NCBI RefSeq assembly: GCF_001426505.1
Contig: NZ_LMEV01000017.1
Coordinates: forward strand, 291,899-355,898
Reading direction: 5' to 3'
Length of the DNA stretch: 64,000 bases
Source of the DNA: Variovorax sp. Root473
Lineage (GTDB): Bacteria; Pseudomonadota; Gammaproteobacteria; Burkholderiales; Burkholderiaceae_C
Shown: piece by piece, positions 45,224-52,900 of the stretch
Numbering within the stretch: position 1 is the stretch's first letter
Layout of the letters: each line of letters opens with the position of its first letter
The notes under the pieces: generated by a model
Told to the model about the DNA's origin: nothing
The model's input: only the letters and a program-made list of their open reading frames with translations
Database searches by the model: none
Program-made: the position numbers and the translations under genes

Positions 45224-45241
45224 AGAGTAGAAGCGTTCAGC
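45224..45241. repeat. Inner arm, right, of mirrored promoter repeat
   Basis: AGAGTAGAAGCGTTCAGC, the reverse complement of 45086-45103. TTGCAA at 45206-45211 and TAGAAG at 45228-45233 are 16 bp apart, a plausible promoter for the Rieske gene. Confidence 0.8.
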
Positions 45242-45280
45242 CTCGCGCATGTCTTTTTCATAAGGCAGGCCGACGAAGCA

Positions 45281-45293
45281 GGAAATTGCTCTT
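45281..45293. repeat. Outer arm, right, of mirrored leader repeat
   Basis: GGAAATTGCTCTT, the reverse complement of 45043-45055, about 40 bp before the Rieske start codon. It would be transcribed as part of the 5' leader if the proposed promoter is right. Confidence 0.75.
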
Positions 45294-45333
45294 TCACGTT
45301 CGTCCCCCCACGCAACAACGAAGGAGTTCGCCC

Positions 45334-46416
45334 ATGCTCGTCACCCAACAACCCGTCTTCCGCAAGTTCTGGCATGCCGTCATGCCGCTCACCGAACTGG
45401 CCCAGGGCCCCAAGCCTTTCCGGCTGCTGGGCGAAGACATCGTTCTGTTTCTCGATGCCGACGGCCAGCCTGCCGCGCTGCGCGACCGCTGCTGCCACCG
45501 CACCGCCAAACTCTCGAAGGGCTGGTGCGTGGATGGCGAAGGCAAGGCCTGCGGGCAGGGCGCGATCCAGTGCGGTTACCACGGCTGGACCTACGACCGC
45601 AGTGGCCAGGTGGTGCGCATCCCGCAGTACGAGCCCGACCGCAAGATCTCGCCCGAGTACAAGACCACCGCCTACCGCTGCACCGCGCGCTACGGCTATG
45701 CCTGGGTGGCGCTGGAGGAGCCCATCGCCGACATCCCGGTCATTCCCGAGTTCGAAGATCCGGGCTACCGCACGATCTTCCAGTTCTACGAGCAGTGGCA
45801 GACCAGCCCGATGCGTGCGCTCGAAAACTCCTTCGACAACTCGCACTTCAGCTTCGTGCACCGCGCCACCTTCGGCGTGGCCGCGAGCCCGAAGCCGAGC
45901 AAGTACGAGTTGGTGGAAAACGAATCGGGCTTCCATGCCGAGACGGTGATCGAAGCGACCAACCCGGTGAAGTTCCACGCCATCAGCGGCGTGATCGATG
46001 CGATCACCACGCGCCACATGCGCAACGCCTACTTCCTGCCGTTCGCGCGCCGGCTCGACATCGAGTACCCAAGCGGCATCCGCCACATCATCATCAACTG
46101 CTTCACACCCATCGACGACGGGCGCATGCAGCTGTGCCAGTGGCTGTTCCGCAACGACACCGAGGCCGACTGCGCGGCGCAGATGCTGATCGACTTCGAC
46201 GAGGAGATCACGCGCGAGGACAAGGACATCCTCGAATCGACCGACCCGGATGCGCTGGTCGATACACGGCGGCGCGGCGTGGAGTATTCGATGGAGTCCG
46301 ACCGGCCGGGGATGCTGATCCGCAAGCACCTGATGCAGCTGCTGGCGAAGCACGGCGAGGCGGAGGTGCATCGGGGAATGAGCGCCACGGTCATCCCCAT
46401 CGCCAAGGCCGCCTGA
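45334..46416 (+). CDS. Rieske-type ring-hydroxylating oxygenase, alpha subunit
   Basis: 360 residues. The Rieske [2Fe-2S] site is Cys53-x-His55 (with an adjacent Cys54) and Cys80-x2-His83 (QCGYHGW). The mononuclear iron site is D168-x2-H171-x4-H176 (NSFDNSHFSFVHR), all intact. Length and domain order fit single-component-alpha oxygenases such as VanA- or N-demethylase-like enzymes, which take electrons from a separate reductase; no reductase gene is nearby. AAGGAG at 45321 supports ATG 45334. The substrate is unknown. The mirrored promoter region suggests shared control with the divergent binding protein, deaminase and ureD. Confidence 0.92.
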   Translation: MLVTQQPVFRKFWHAVMPLTELAQGPKPFRLLGEDIVLFLDADGQPAALRDRCCHRTAKLSKGWCVDGEGKACGQGAIQCGYHGWTYDRSGQVVRIPQYEPDRKISPEYKTTAYRCTARYGYAWVALEEPIADIPVIPEFEDPGYRTIFQFYEQWQTSPMRALENSFDNSHFSFVHRATFGVAASPKPSKYELVENESGFHAETVIEATNPVKFHAISGVIDAITTRHMRNAYFLPFARRLDIEYPSGIRHIIINCFTPIDDGRMQLCQWLFRNDTEADCAAQMLIDFDEEITREDKDILESTDPDALVDTRRRGVEYSMESDRPGMLIRKHLMQLLAKHGEAEVHRGMSATVIPIAKAA

Positions 46417-46441
46417 GCGGCGGCCCTTTTCGCCTCGCGCC

Positions 46442-47746
46442 TCAGGCGTGGGCGGCTGTGGGCGCCGGGCGCGAGGCGCCGCGCGACGAATCCTGCGTGT
46501 AGCGGTCCATCGCCAAACCGTCCGTGCGAATCTCCGGCCGCTGGCCCGTCACGAGGTCGGAAACCAGCTTGCCCGAGCCGCAGGCCATGGTCCAGCCCAG
46601 CGTGCCGTGGCCGGTGTTCAGGAACAGGTTGGGGTAGCGCGTGGCGCCGACGATGGGCGTGCTGTCGGGCGTCATCGGGCGCAGGCCGGTCCAGAAGCTG
46701 GCGTTTGGCACGTCGCCGCCCGGGAACAGGTCGGTCACGACCTTCTCGAGAGTGGCGCGCCGCGCCGGGTTCAGGCGCAGGTCGAAGCCGCCGAGCTCGG
46801 CCATGCCGCCCACGCGGATGCGGTTGTCGAAGCGCGTGACGGCGACCTTGTACGTTTCGTCGAGCACGGTCGATTGCGGCGCGAGCGATTCGTCGAGCAG
46901 CGGCACGGTGAGCGAGTAGCCCTTGACCGGGTACACGGGGATGTCCAGGCCCAGCGAGGCGATGGCGGCGCGCGAGTAGCTGCCGAAGGCCATCACGTAG
47001 CGGTCGGCCGTGAGGATCTTGCCGGCACGGGTGCGCACGCCGGTGATGCGGCCGCCGTCGGTTTCGAGGCCGTCGATGGTCTGGCCGAAGCGGAAGTCCA
47101 CGCCCAGGCCGCGTGCGATGTCCGCGAGGCCGCGTGTGAAGAGGTGGCAGTCGCCGGTTTCGTCATTGGGCAGGCGCAGGCCGCCCGTGAGGCGGTCGCG
47201 CGCGCCGGCCAGGCCGGGCTCGACGCGCGCCAGGGCGTCGCGGTCGAGCAGTTCATAGGGCACGCCACATTCCTCGAGCACGGCGATGTCGCGCTGCACC
47301 GCGTCCAGCTGGGCCTGCGTGCGGAACAGTTGCAGCGTGCCGCCGGTGCGGTGCTCGTACTGCAGGCCGGTGTCGGCGCGCAGCTGCTGCAGGCAGCCGC
47401 GGCTGTATTCGGCCACGCGCATCATGCGTTCCTTGTTGACCGCATAGCGCTCGGGCGAGCAGTTGCGCAGCATGGCCGCCATCCAGCGCAGCTGGAACAG
47501 CGTGCCGTCGGGGCGGATCGACAGCGGCGCGTGCTTCTGGAACATCCACTTGAGCGCCTTCAGCGGAATGCCGGGCGCGGCCCACGGCGTGGAGTAGCCG
47601 GGCGACACCTGGCCGGCGTTGCCGAAGCTCGTTTCCTCGGCCGCACCGGCCTGCCGGTCGAGCAAGGTCACCTCGGCGCCGGAGCGCGCGAGGTAGTACG
47701 CCGTGGTGGTGCCGATCACGCCGCCGCCGAGAACGATGACTTTCAT
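46442..47746 (-). CDS. dadA: D-amino acid dehydrogenase DadA
   Basis: 434 residues, close to E. coli DadA. The FAD-binding N-terminus is [32 protein letters not shown]. DadA landmarks include [30 protein letters not shown] and the C-terminal [23 protein letters not shown]. It oxidises D-alanine and other D-amino acids to 2-oxo acids and ammonia, passing electrons to the respiratory chain. ATG 47746 opens at the nucleotide-binding loop. It is divergent from an Lrp/AsnC-type gene with a dyad between. No alanine racemase gene follows. Confidence 0.94.
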   Translation of the reverse strand: MKVIVLGGGVIGTTTAYYLARSGAEVTLLDRQAGAAEETSFGNAGQVSPGYSTPWAAPGIPLKALKWMFQKHAPLSIRPDGTLFQLRWMAAMLRNCSPERYAVNKERMMRVAEYSRGCLQQLRADTGLQYEHRTGGTLQLFRTQAQLDAVQRDIAVLEECGVPYELLDRDALARVEPGLAGARDRLTGGLRLPNDETGDCHLFTRGLADIARGLGVDFRFGQTIDGLETDGGRITGVRTRAGKILTADRYVMAFGSYSRAAIASLGLDIPVYPVKGYSLTVPLLDESLAPQSTVLDETYKVAVTRFDNRIRVGGMAELGGFDLRLNPARRATLEKVVTDLFPGGDVPNASFWTGLRPMTPDSTPIVGATRYPNLFLNTGHGTLGWTMACGSGKLVSDLVTGQRPEIRTDGLAMDRYTQDSSRGASRPAPTAAHA

Positions 47747-47791
47747 GGTGTATTCGCGTATCTGAGTGGAATGATGTGAATCTAAGGTCCA

Positions 47792-47811
47792 CAATGAAGT
47801 GGATTTCATTG
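47792..47811. promoter_or_regulatory. Dyad between dadA and lrp-type gene
   Basis: CAATGAA (47792-47798) and TTCATTG (47805-47811) form a perfect 7-bp inverted repeat around GTGGAT. It lies 46 bp from the dadA start and 64 bp from the regulator start, in an AT-richer patch. A binding site for the divergent Lrp/AsnC protein is likely by position. Confidence 0.6.
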
Positions 47812-47874
47812 TTTTTGGGAATTTCGCGGTGAAAATCACTGCCGAAAGCGACTCAGAACCCTGCGCGAAGTGAA

Positions 47875-48342
47875 ATGCCCGAACTCGACCGAATCGACCG
47901 CAAGATCCTCGACCTGCTGCAGCGCCAGGGCCGCATCGCCATGACCGAACTGGCCGAGCGCATCGGCCTGTCGGCCTCGCCCTGCGCCGAGCGCGTGAAG
48001 CGCATGGAGCGCGACGGCGTCATCACCGGCTACCACGCGCACGTGTCGCCCGAGGCGCTGGGCAAGACGCTGCTGGTGTTCGTGGAGATCAAGCTGTCGG
48101 CCAAGTCGGGCGACGTGTTCGACAAGGTCAAGCAGGAGCTGCTTCACATGCCCGAGGTGCTCGAATGCCACCTGGTGTCGGGCAGCTTCGACTACCTCGT
48201 GAAGGCGCGCCTGAGCGGCATGAGCGAGTACCGGCACCTGCTGGGCGACATCCTCAAGAAGCTGCCGGTGGCGGCCGAGTCGCATAGCTACGTGGTGATG
48301 GAAGAGATCAAGGAAACGCTGATGCTGGCGGTGGACCGGTGA
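47875..48342 (+). CDS. Lrp/AsnC-family transcriptional regulator
   Basis: 155 residues. N-terminal helix-turn-helix ([41 protein letters not shown], ~5-46), then a hinge and the RAM ligand-binding domain (~70-150: [46 protein letters not shown]). Full length. Divergent from dadA and separated by a dyad, so it probably responds to an amino acid, such as alanine, and controls dadA. The OsmC gene follows 76 bp downstream. Confidence 0.93.
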   Translation: MPELDRIDRKILDLLQRQGRIAMTELAERIGLSASPCAERVKRMERDGVITGYHAHVSPEALGKTLLVFVEIKLSAKSGDVFDKVKQELLHMPEVLECHLVSGSFDYLVKARLSGMSEYRHLLGDILKKLPVAAESHSYVVMEEIKETLMLAVDR

Positions 48343-48418
48343 GGGCCGCCCAGGCGCCGTGGCTACCATCGGTTCGCGCCCCGAATCCTCTTTTCATCTC
48401 GCCCCAAAGGAAACCGGC

Positions 48419-48820
48419 ATGAGTATTTCGATCCGCCGCGACGGCACCACCGGCACGCGCCACATCCTCAAGATCCGCAACCACGAGATCCCGGTCGATG
48501 CCTCGCCCGCGGGCGGCGGCAGCGACGGCGGTGCCGAGCCGCACGACCTGTACGACGCGTCCCTCGCGGCCTGCAAGGCGCTCACTGTGCTGCTCTATGC
48601 GCGTCGCAAGGGCATTCCGGTGGAAGACATCGAGGTCGTCGTCGACCGCGACGACAGCGAGGAGCGCAAGGGCGTCTACCGCCTGAAGTCGGGCCTGCGC
48701 CTGACCGGCGATCTGACGGACGCGCAGCGCGACGAACTGCTGCGCGTGGCGGGCAAGTGCCCGATCCACAAGCTCATGACCGAGGTGAAGACAGAAATCG
48801 AAACCGGCTGGGCAGACTGA
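48419..48820 (+). CDS. OsmC-family peroxiredoxin-like protein
   Basis: 133 residues with the OsmC fold. The two catalytic cysteines are Cys52 (SLAACKALT) and Cys114 (AGKCPIHKLM), the usual peroxidatic and resolving pair. It is closest to the short YhfA/OsmC-like subgroup that reduces organic hydroperoxides. AAAGG at 48406-48410 supports ATG 48419. It converges on the HxlR gene (13 bp between stops). Confidence 0.9.
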   Translation: MSISIRRDGTTGTRHILKIRNHEIPVDASPAGGGSDGGAEPHDLYDASLAACKALTVLLYARRKGIPVEDIEVVVDRDDSEERKGVYRLKSGLRLTGDLTDAQRDELLRVAGKCPIHKLMTEVKTEIETGWAD

Positions 48821-48833
48821 GCCCGCAGCCTTC

Positions 48834-49187
48834 TTACTTCGCCGCTTCGGCCAGCTTGCGCGCCGCCTCCACGCGCTTGGCGTAGCGGTCGCCCCAATCG
48901 GCCAGCGGCGCGAGTGCCGCGTTGAGCGTGGCGCCGAGTTTCGTCTCGGAATAGACCACGCGCGGCGGCACTTCATGGAACACCTCGCGGTGCACGAGGC
49001 CGTCGGTTTCCATCTCGCGCAGCTGCTGGATCAGCATCTTCTCGCTGACCTCGGCCAGCAGCCGCTTCAGCTCGCCGAAGCGGTAGGGCTGCAGATGCAG
49101 CTCCCACAGGATGACGGCTTTCCACTTGCCGCCGATGACCTCGAACGCGGGGCCGATGCCGCAGTTGTAGGGCTTCCTCGCTGCCAT
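48834..49187 (-). CDS. HxlR-family transcriptional regulator
   Basis: 117 residues with a winged helix (EVIGGKWKAVILWELHLQPYRFGELKRLLAEVSEKMLIQQLREMETDGLVHREVF). One cysteine near the N-terminus (YNCG) is in the position used as a redox switch in YodB/HypR-type members. ATG 49187 is preceded by AAGGAG; the longer upstream frame includes 24 unlike residues and is rejected. It is divergent from an NADP-dependent reductase, with a 27-bp dyad between, and very likely represses that gene and itself. Confidence 0.92.
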   Translation of the reverse strand: MAARKPYNCGIGPAFEVIGGKWKAVILWELHLQPYRFGELKRLLAEVSEKMLIQQLREMETDGLVHREVFHEVPPRVVYSETKLGATLNAALAPLADWGDRYAKRVEAARKLAEAAK

Positions 49188-49224
49188 CCGTTGCTCCTTG
49201 CAGTTCCAATACTTCCAATTTGGT

Positions 49225-49251
49225 AAGTACCTTGCTTTATCGTAGGTACTT
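49225..49251. promoter_or_regulatory. HxlR-type operator
   Basis: AAGTACC (49225-49231) and GGTACTT (49245-49251) form a perfect 7-bp inverted repeat with a 13-bp spacer, midway between the divergent HxlR and reductase genes. HxlR proteins commonly bind TAC/GTA-containing dyads of this size, so it is a strong operator candidate. Confidence 0.7.
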
Positions 49252-49311
49252 GACCACACGGAAGTGTAATTCCTACGATGCAGGCGTCATCAACCACTGC
49301 ATCGGATTGCC

Positions 49312-50187
49312 ATGAGCAACAAGAAGGAAGTTTCGGTTCTGGGCCTGGGCGCCATGGGCGCCGTCATCGCGCGGCTCTTTCTCGACCAGGGCTGCAAGGT
49401 CACGCTGTGGAACCGCTCGGCCGACAAGGCCGACGCGCTGGTCGCCCGGGGCGCCGTGCTGGCGCGCAGCGCGGCCGAGGCACTGCGCGCGAGCCGCATG
49501 GCCGTGATGTGCGTGTACGACTACCGCGCCGCCGACGCGATCTTCGCGATGGACGGCGTGGCCGCCGCCATGGACGGCCGCCTGCTCGCGCAGCTCACCA
49601 CTGGCAGCCCGAAGGATGCGCGCGAGGCCGAAGCCTGGGCCCACCGCCATGGCGCCGCGTACCTCGAAGGCGCGATCCAGGCCGCGCCGGACCAGATGGG
49701 CCGGCCCGACACGCCGCTGCTGGTGTCGGGCGCGCAGGCCGTGTTCGCCGAGGCCGAGCCCTTCCTGAAGGTGCTGGCCGGCGGCATCGTCTACCTGGGT
49801 GAAAAGGCCAGCGCGGCCGCGGCCATGGACCTCGCCACGCTCTCCAGCATTTACGGCACGCTGCTCGGTTTCATGCACGGCGCCCGCATCGCCGAGCACG
49901 AAGGCTTCGACGTGGCCGAATACGGCCGCATCGTGGCAGGCATCATGCCGACCTTCGCGGGCTTTCTTCAGCACGAGGGCGCGGTCATCCAGTCGGGCGA
50001 CTTCGCGATCACGCAGAGCCCGATGCGCATTTCGGTCGAGGCCACGCAGCGCATCCTGCAGACCGCGCAAGAGGCGGGCATCAACACCGAGTTCCCGGCC
50101 TTCGCCGCAGGCCTGTTTCGGCGCGCCGATGCGGCGGGGCTCGGTGGCGAGGAACTCGCGGCGTTGATCAAGCTGCTGCGGCAATAG
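49312..50187 (+). CDS. NAD(P)-dependent oxidoreductase, beta-HAD / imine-reductase-like
   Basis: 291 residues. The N-terminal Rossmann fold VLGLGAMGAVIARLFLDQGCKVTLWNRSADKADAL (the Arg after N hints at NADPH) is followed by an all-helical C-terminal domain. The sequence is closer to imine reductase-like members than to 6-phosphogluconate or 3-hydroxyisobutyrate dehydrogenases, since the catalytic Lys position shows a non-Lys residue (AAAAMDLATLSSIYG). The substrate is unknown. Divergent from the HxlR regulator, which presumably controls it in response to electrophiles or quinones. Confidence 0.87.
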   Translation: MSNKKEVSVLGLGAMGAVIARLFLDQGCKVTLWNRSADKADALVARGAVLARSAAEALRASRMAVMCVYDYRAADAIFAMDGVAAAMDGRLLAQLTTGSPKDAREAEAWAHRHGAAYLEGAIQAAPDQMGRPDTPLLVSGAQAVFAEAEPFLKVLAGGIVYLGEKASAAAAMDLATLSSIYGTLLGFMHGARIAEHEGFDVAEYGRIVAGIMPTFAGFLQHEGAVIQSGDFAITQSPMRISVEATQRILQTAQEAGINTEFPAFAAGLFRRADAAGLGGEELAALIKLLRQ

Positions 50188-50439
50188 GCGCGCGCCCCGG
50201 GGCGCGCAGCGACGCGGTGGCCACCCATGCGCTGCCCGCGATGCTGTCGCTCGTGCTGGGCGAGGTCCCGGGCGGGGCTTGCGGGCCAGGGTGCGCTGCC
50301 GCTGGCGCAGGCCGACCTGCCGCAGCCCTTGCTCGTGGGCGCCTGAGCCCAGGGGAAAAGGCCCCGACCGGGCCTGTTCCGGGGCAACGATTTACACTAG
50401 CCGGTTCCCCCGGCGCTCGTCTACAGGACACTTTCACCA
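50188..50439. other. Intergenic region with possible gene remnant and weak hairpin
   Basis: No intact gene. A plus-strand stretch from about 50212 to 50346 reads as protein-like in two frames (HALPAMLSLVLGEVPGG, then GQGALPLAQADLPQPLLVGA and a stop), which suggests the 3' end of a decayed gene with a frameshift, but I cannot name it. AGGCCC (50359-50364) and GGGCCT (50370-50375) form a small hairpin followed by GTT, possibly a weak terminator. Confidence 0.35.
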
Positions 50440-51336
50440 ATGAAGTGGGTCATTCTTGCCATCTTCGTGCTCAGCGCACTCTACGTTCACTTCCGCGGCC
50501 AGGTCCGGCACAAGTTCTTCAGACAGCTCTCTGATCACTCGACCTTCCTGGCGCCGCTGAACGTCTTCATGTACCTTTTCTCGAAGGTGCCCGGCACGCC
50601 GTACCTGTCGCCGGCAGAGTTTCCCGAGATGCGCATCCTTGAGGAAAACTGGGAAGTCATTCGCGAAGAAGCGCTCGCCATGCGCAACGGCGGCAGCATC
50701 AAGGCCTCGAGCCAGTTCAATGACGTGGGCTTCAACTCCTTCTTCAAGAGCGGCTGGAAGCGCTTCTACCTGAAGTGGTACGACGATGCGCATCCCTCGG
50801 CGGCCGTGCTGTGCCCGCGCACCACCGAACTGCTGAAAGGCATCGGCACCATCAAGGCCGCGATGTTCGCCGAGCTGCCCCCGGGCAGCCGCCTCGTGCG
50901 CCACCGCGACCCCTTTGCAGGTTCGCTGCGCTACCACCTGGGCCTGTGGACGCCGGGCGTCGAGGGCTGCTACATCGACGTGGACGGCCAGCGCTACCAC
51001 TGGCGCGACGGCGAGGCCGTGGTGTTCGACGAAACCTACATCCACTACGCCGAGAACACCACCGACCACGACCGCGTGATCCTGTTCTGCGACATCGAGC
51101 GCCCGCTGAAGTTCCGCTGGGCCAGCGCCGTGAACCGCTGGTTCGCGAAGAACCTGCTGGCCGCCGCCGCCTCGCCCAACGATGCGGGCGACAAGACGGG
51201 GGGCCTGAACCGCGCCTTCAAGTACATCTACCAGATCCGCGTGATCGGCAAGCGCCTGAAGGCCTGGGACAAGCGCGCGTACTACCTGGTCAAGTGGACG
51301 ATCTTCGGCGGCCTCGCCCTCTGGATCTTCTGGTAA
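50440..51336 (+). CDS. lpxO: Aspartyl/asparaginyl beta-hydroxylase family, LpxO-like
   Basis: 298 residues. A membrane anchor at ~2-18, a soluble double-stranded beta-helix 2-oxoglutarate/Fe(II) oxygenase domain (~60-230) and a second hydrophobic segment at the C-terminus. Iron-binding candidates: His in LVRHRDPFAGSLRYHLGL and the later His in DETYIHYAENTTDHDRVILF. Topology and length fit LpxO, which 2-hydroxylates the secondary acyl chain of lipid A, rather than animal peptide hydroxylases. Free-standing with an ATG at 50440. The lipid A role is inferred from family resemblance. Confidence 0.85.
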   Translation: MKWVILAIFVLSALYVHFRGQVRHKFFRQLSDHSTFLAPLNVFMYLFSKVPGTPYLSPAEFPEMRILEENWEVIREEALAMRNGGSIKASSQFNDVGFNSFFKSGWKRFYLKWYDDAHPSAAVLCPRTTELLKGIGTIKAAMFAELPPGSRLVRHRDPFAGSLRYHLGLWTPGVEGCYIDVDGQRYHWRDGEAVVFDETYIHYAENTTDHDRVILFCDIERPLKFRWASAVNRWFAKNLLAAAASPNDAGDKTGGLNRAFKYIYQIRVIGKRLKAWDKRAYYLVKWTIFGGLALWIFW

Positions 51337-51346
51337 CCGACGGCGC

Positions 51347-52066
51347 TCACGCCTCGGCCAGCACCAAGCGGGCACGCGGCGCGCGGCGCCAGCACATCAC
51401 CCCCGCCAGCAGCACACCGCCAAGCACGTCGAGCAGCACGTGCTGGCGCGTGGCCAGCGTCGAGTAGACGATCCCCACGGCCCACAACCCATTCGCCCAT
51501 TGCGTCCACGCGGGCGCCTGCACGCTGCGCAGCTGGCGGCCGAGCCACACGGCCGCGAACACGGCGAAGGCCACATGCAGCGACGGAAAGGCATTGCCGC
51601 CCGCATCGGCGCTCTTGAGGAACTGCAGCGCCGGGTAGTGCGACCAGTCGATCGCGAAGCGCGGCACCACCGTCGGAAAACACCAGAACACCGCCAGCCC
51701 GATGGCTGCCATGAGCGCGGCCCCGCGTGCGCAGGCCCAAAGCTCGGCCTTGTCCCGGGTGAAGGCCGGTGCGAGCGAGATGTAGAACCACAGTGAGCCA
51801 TACAGCAGCATCGCCTCGTCATTCACGCCCACCCAGTGGTCGATGGCCGTGAGCGGCATCACCGTCGGCACCGACGGCGGGTGGTGCATCACCCAGAAGT
51901 ACAGGACGAAGAAACCCGAGATGCCGAGCGTGGTGCCGATCATCTTCACGACCCACAGCGTGGCGAACCGCTGCCCCAGCGCCAGGTGCCAGGGCGTCAC
52001 GGGGAGGGCGACGGAGTTCGGGCGGAGGGGCGTCACCGATGCGCTTTCAGGAGAGGGAAGCGCCAC
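51347..52066 (-). CDS. PAP2-superfamily membrane phosphatase
   Basis: 239 residues with about six membrane helices. The phosphatase motifs are in the last part: GGNAFPSLHVAFA (C2, with PSLH) and STLATRQHVLLDVLGG (C3, with His and Asp). The first motif (KX6RP) is not clear, as in the inositol-phosphorylceramide-synthase-like branch (PAP2_3). Acts on a lipid phosphate, substrate unknown. Start is GTG 52066, opening a short polar head. Convergent with lpxO (10 bp between stops) and divergent from the two-component pair. Confidence 0.85.
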   Translation of the reverse strand: MALPSPESASVTPLRPNSVALPVTPWHLALGQRFATLWVVKMIGTTLGISGFFVLYFWVMHHPPSVPTVMPLTAIDHWVGVNDEAMLLYGSLWFYISLAPAFTRDKAELWACARGAALMAAIGLAVFWCFPTVVPRFAIDWSHYPALQFLKSADAGGNAFPSLHVAFAVFAAVWLGRQLRSVQAPAWTQWANGLWAVGIVYSTLATRQHVLLDVLGGVLLAGVMCWRRAPRARLVLAEA

Positions 52067-52158
52067 AGCCTAGGCGCCTGCATTGCGTGGACATTGCGCG
52101 AGCCTGTGCGAGGGCTCTCTAGAATCATCCGCCTGTCCGGTTCCTGTCCATCCCCCCA

Positions 52159-52839
52159 ATGAGAATCCTGCTTGTCGAAGACGAAGCCGACCTGGCACAG
52201 GCGCTCGCGTCGGCGCTGCGCCAGAACCAGGCGGTGGTCGATGTGGCGAGCTCGCTGCGCGCAGCCGAGGAGGCTGCGCTCGGCGCGCCCTACGACGTGG
52301 TCGTGCTCGACCGCGGGTTGCCCGACGGCGACGGCCTCTCGCTTGTTGCGTTCCTGGCGCAGAACCACATCGCGTGCGCGGTGCTCGTGCTCACCGCCAT
52401 GACCGACGTGGCCGAGCGTGTGCTGAGCCTGGATGGCGGTGCCGATGACTACCTGGCCAAGCCCTTCTCGATGGACGAACTGCTGGCGCGCGTGCGTGCA
52501 CTGGCACGCCGCCCCGCGGTGCGCGCCAACTTCATCATGACGCTCGGGCAACTGCGCTTCGACCACCACACGCGGCAGGCGCATGTCGGCGAGGCCTGCC
52601 TCATGCTGCCGCGGCGCGAACTGCTGGTGCTCGAGGCACTGCTCGAACACCGCGGCCGCACCGTGCTGCGCGAGGCGTTGCAAGACCGCGTGTACGGCCA
52701 CAAGGACGACATCCAGTCGAACGCGCTCGACACGCACGTCTCGCGCCTGCGCTCCAAGCTCGACAAGGCCGGCGCGCGGGTCGAGATCCACGCGATCCGC
52801 GGCGTGGGCTACCTCATGTGCACGCCTTCCTCCGCATGA
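52159..52839 (+). CDS. OmpR/PhoB-family response regulator
   Basis: 226 residues. The receiver domain has Glu7-Asp8, Asp51 (VLDRGLPDGDG) and Lys in DDYLAKPFSM. A winged-helix output domain covers ~130-222 (LPRRELLVLEALLEHRGRTVLREAL ... THVSRLRSKLDKAGARVEIHAIRGVGYLM). It resembles QseB/PmrA/TctD-type regulators. The partner kinase starts 61 bp downstream. Confidence 0.94.
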   Translation: MRILLVEDEADLAQALASALRQNQAVVDVASSLRAAEEAALGAPYDVVVLDRGLPDGDGLSLVAFLAQNHIACAVLVLTAMTDVAERVLSLDGGADDYLAKPFSMDELLARVRALARRPAVRANFIMTLGQLRFDHHTRQAHVGEACLMLPRRELLVLEALLEHRGRTVLREALQDRVYGHKDDIQSNALDTHVSRLRSKLDKAGARVEIHAIRGVGYLMCTPSSA

Positions 52840-52900
52840 GCGCAGCGCCGGGGCGTCCCAAGCAAGCTCGCGCCGCAGGGCGAAGCACGAAGGCATTCCA

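Larger units (their letters stand above)
44982..45333. promoter_or_regulatory. Mirror-symmetric divergent regulatory region
   Basis: This gene-free gap between the divergent binding-protein and Rieske genes has two nested inverted-repeat pairs. The inner pair is an 18-bp perfect match (45086-45103 and 45224-45241) and the outer pair a 13-bp perfect match (45043-45055 and 45281-45293). Their centres, near 45163 and 45168, almost coincide. Flanking bases are also similar when one side is reversed (CTTGCA near the centre on both). Each side reads toward its gene as TGCAAG, about 15 bp, AGAGTAGAAGCGTTCAGC, 27-39 bp, GGAAATTGCTCTT. A promoter and leader duplicated in opposite orientation is the simplest explanation. 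Confidence 0.7.

Noticed and set aside
44982..45333. Mirrored repeats as the ends of an insertion sequence
   Set aside because: The arms enclose only about 225 bp with no transposase and no flanking target duplication. Their order relative to each start codon fits duplicated regulatory DNA better.
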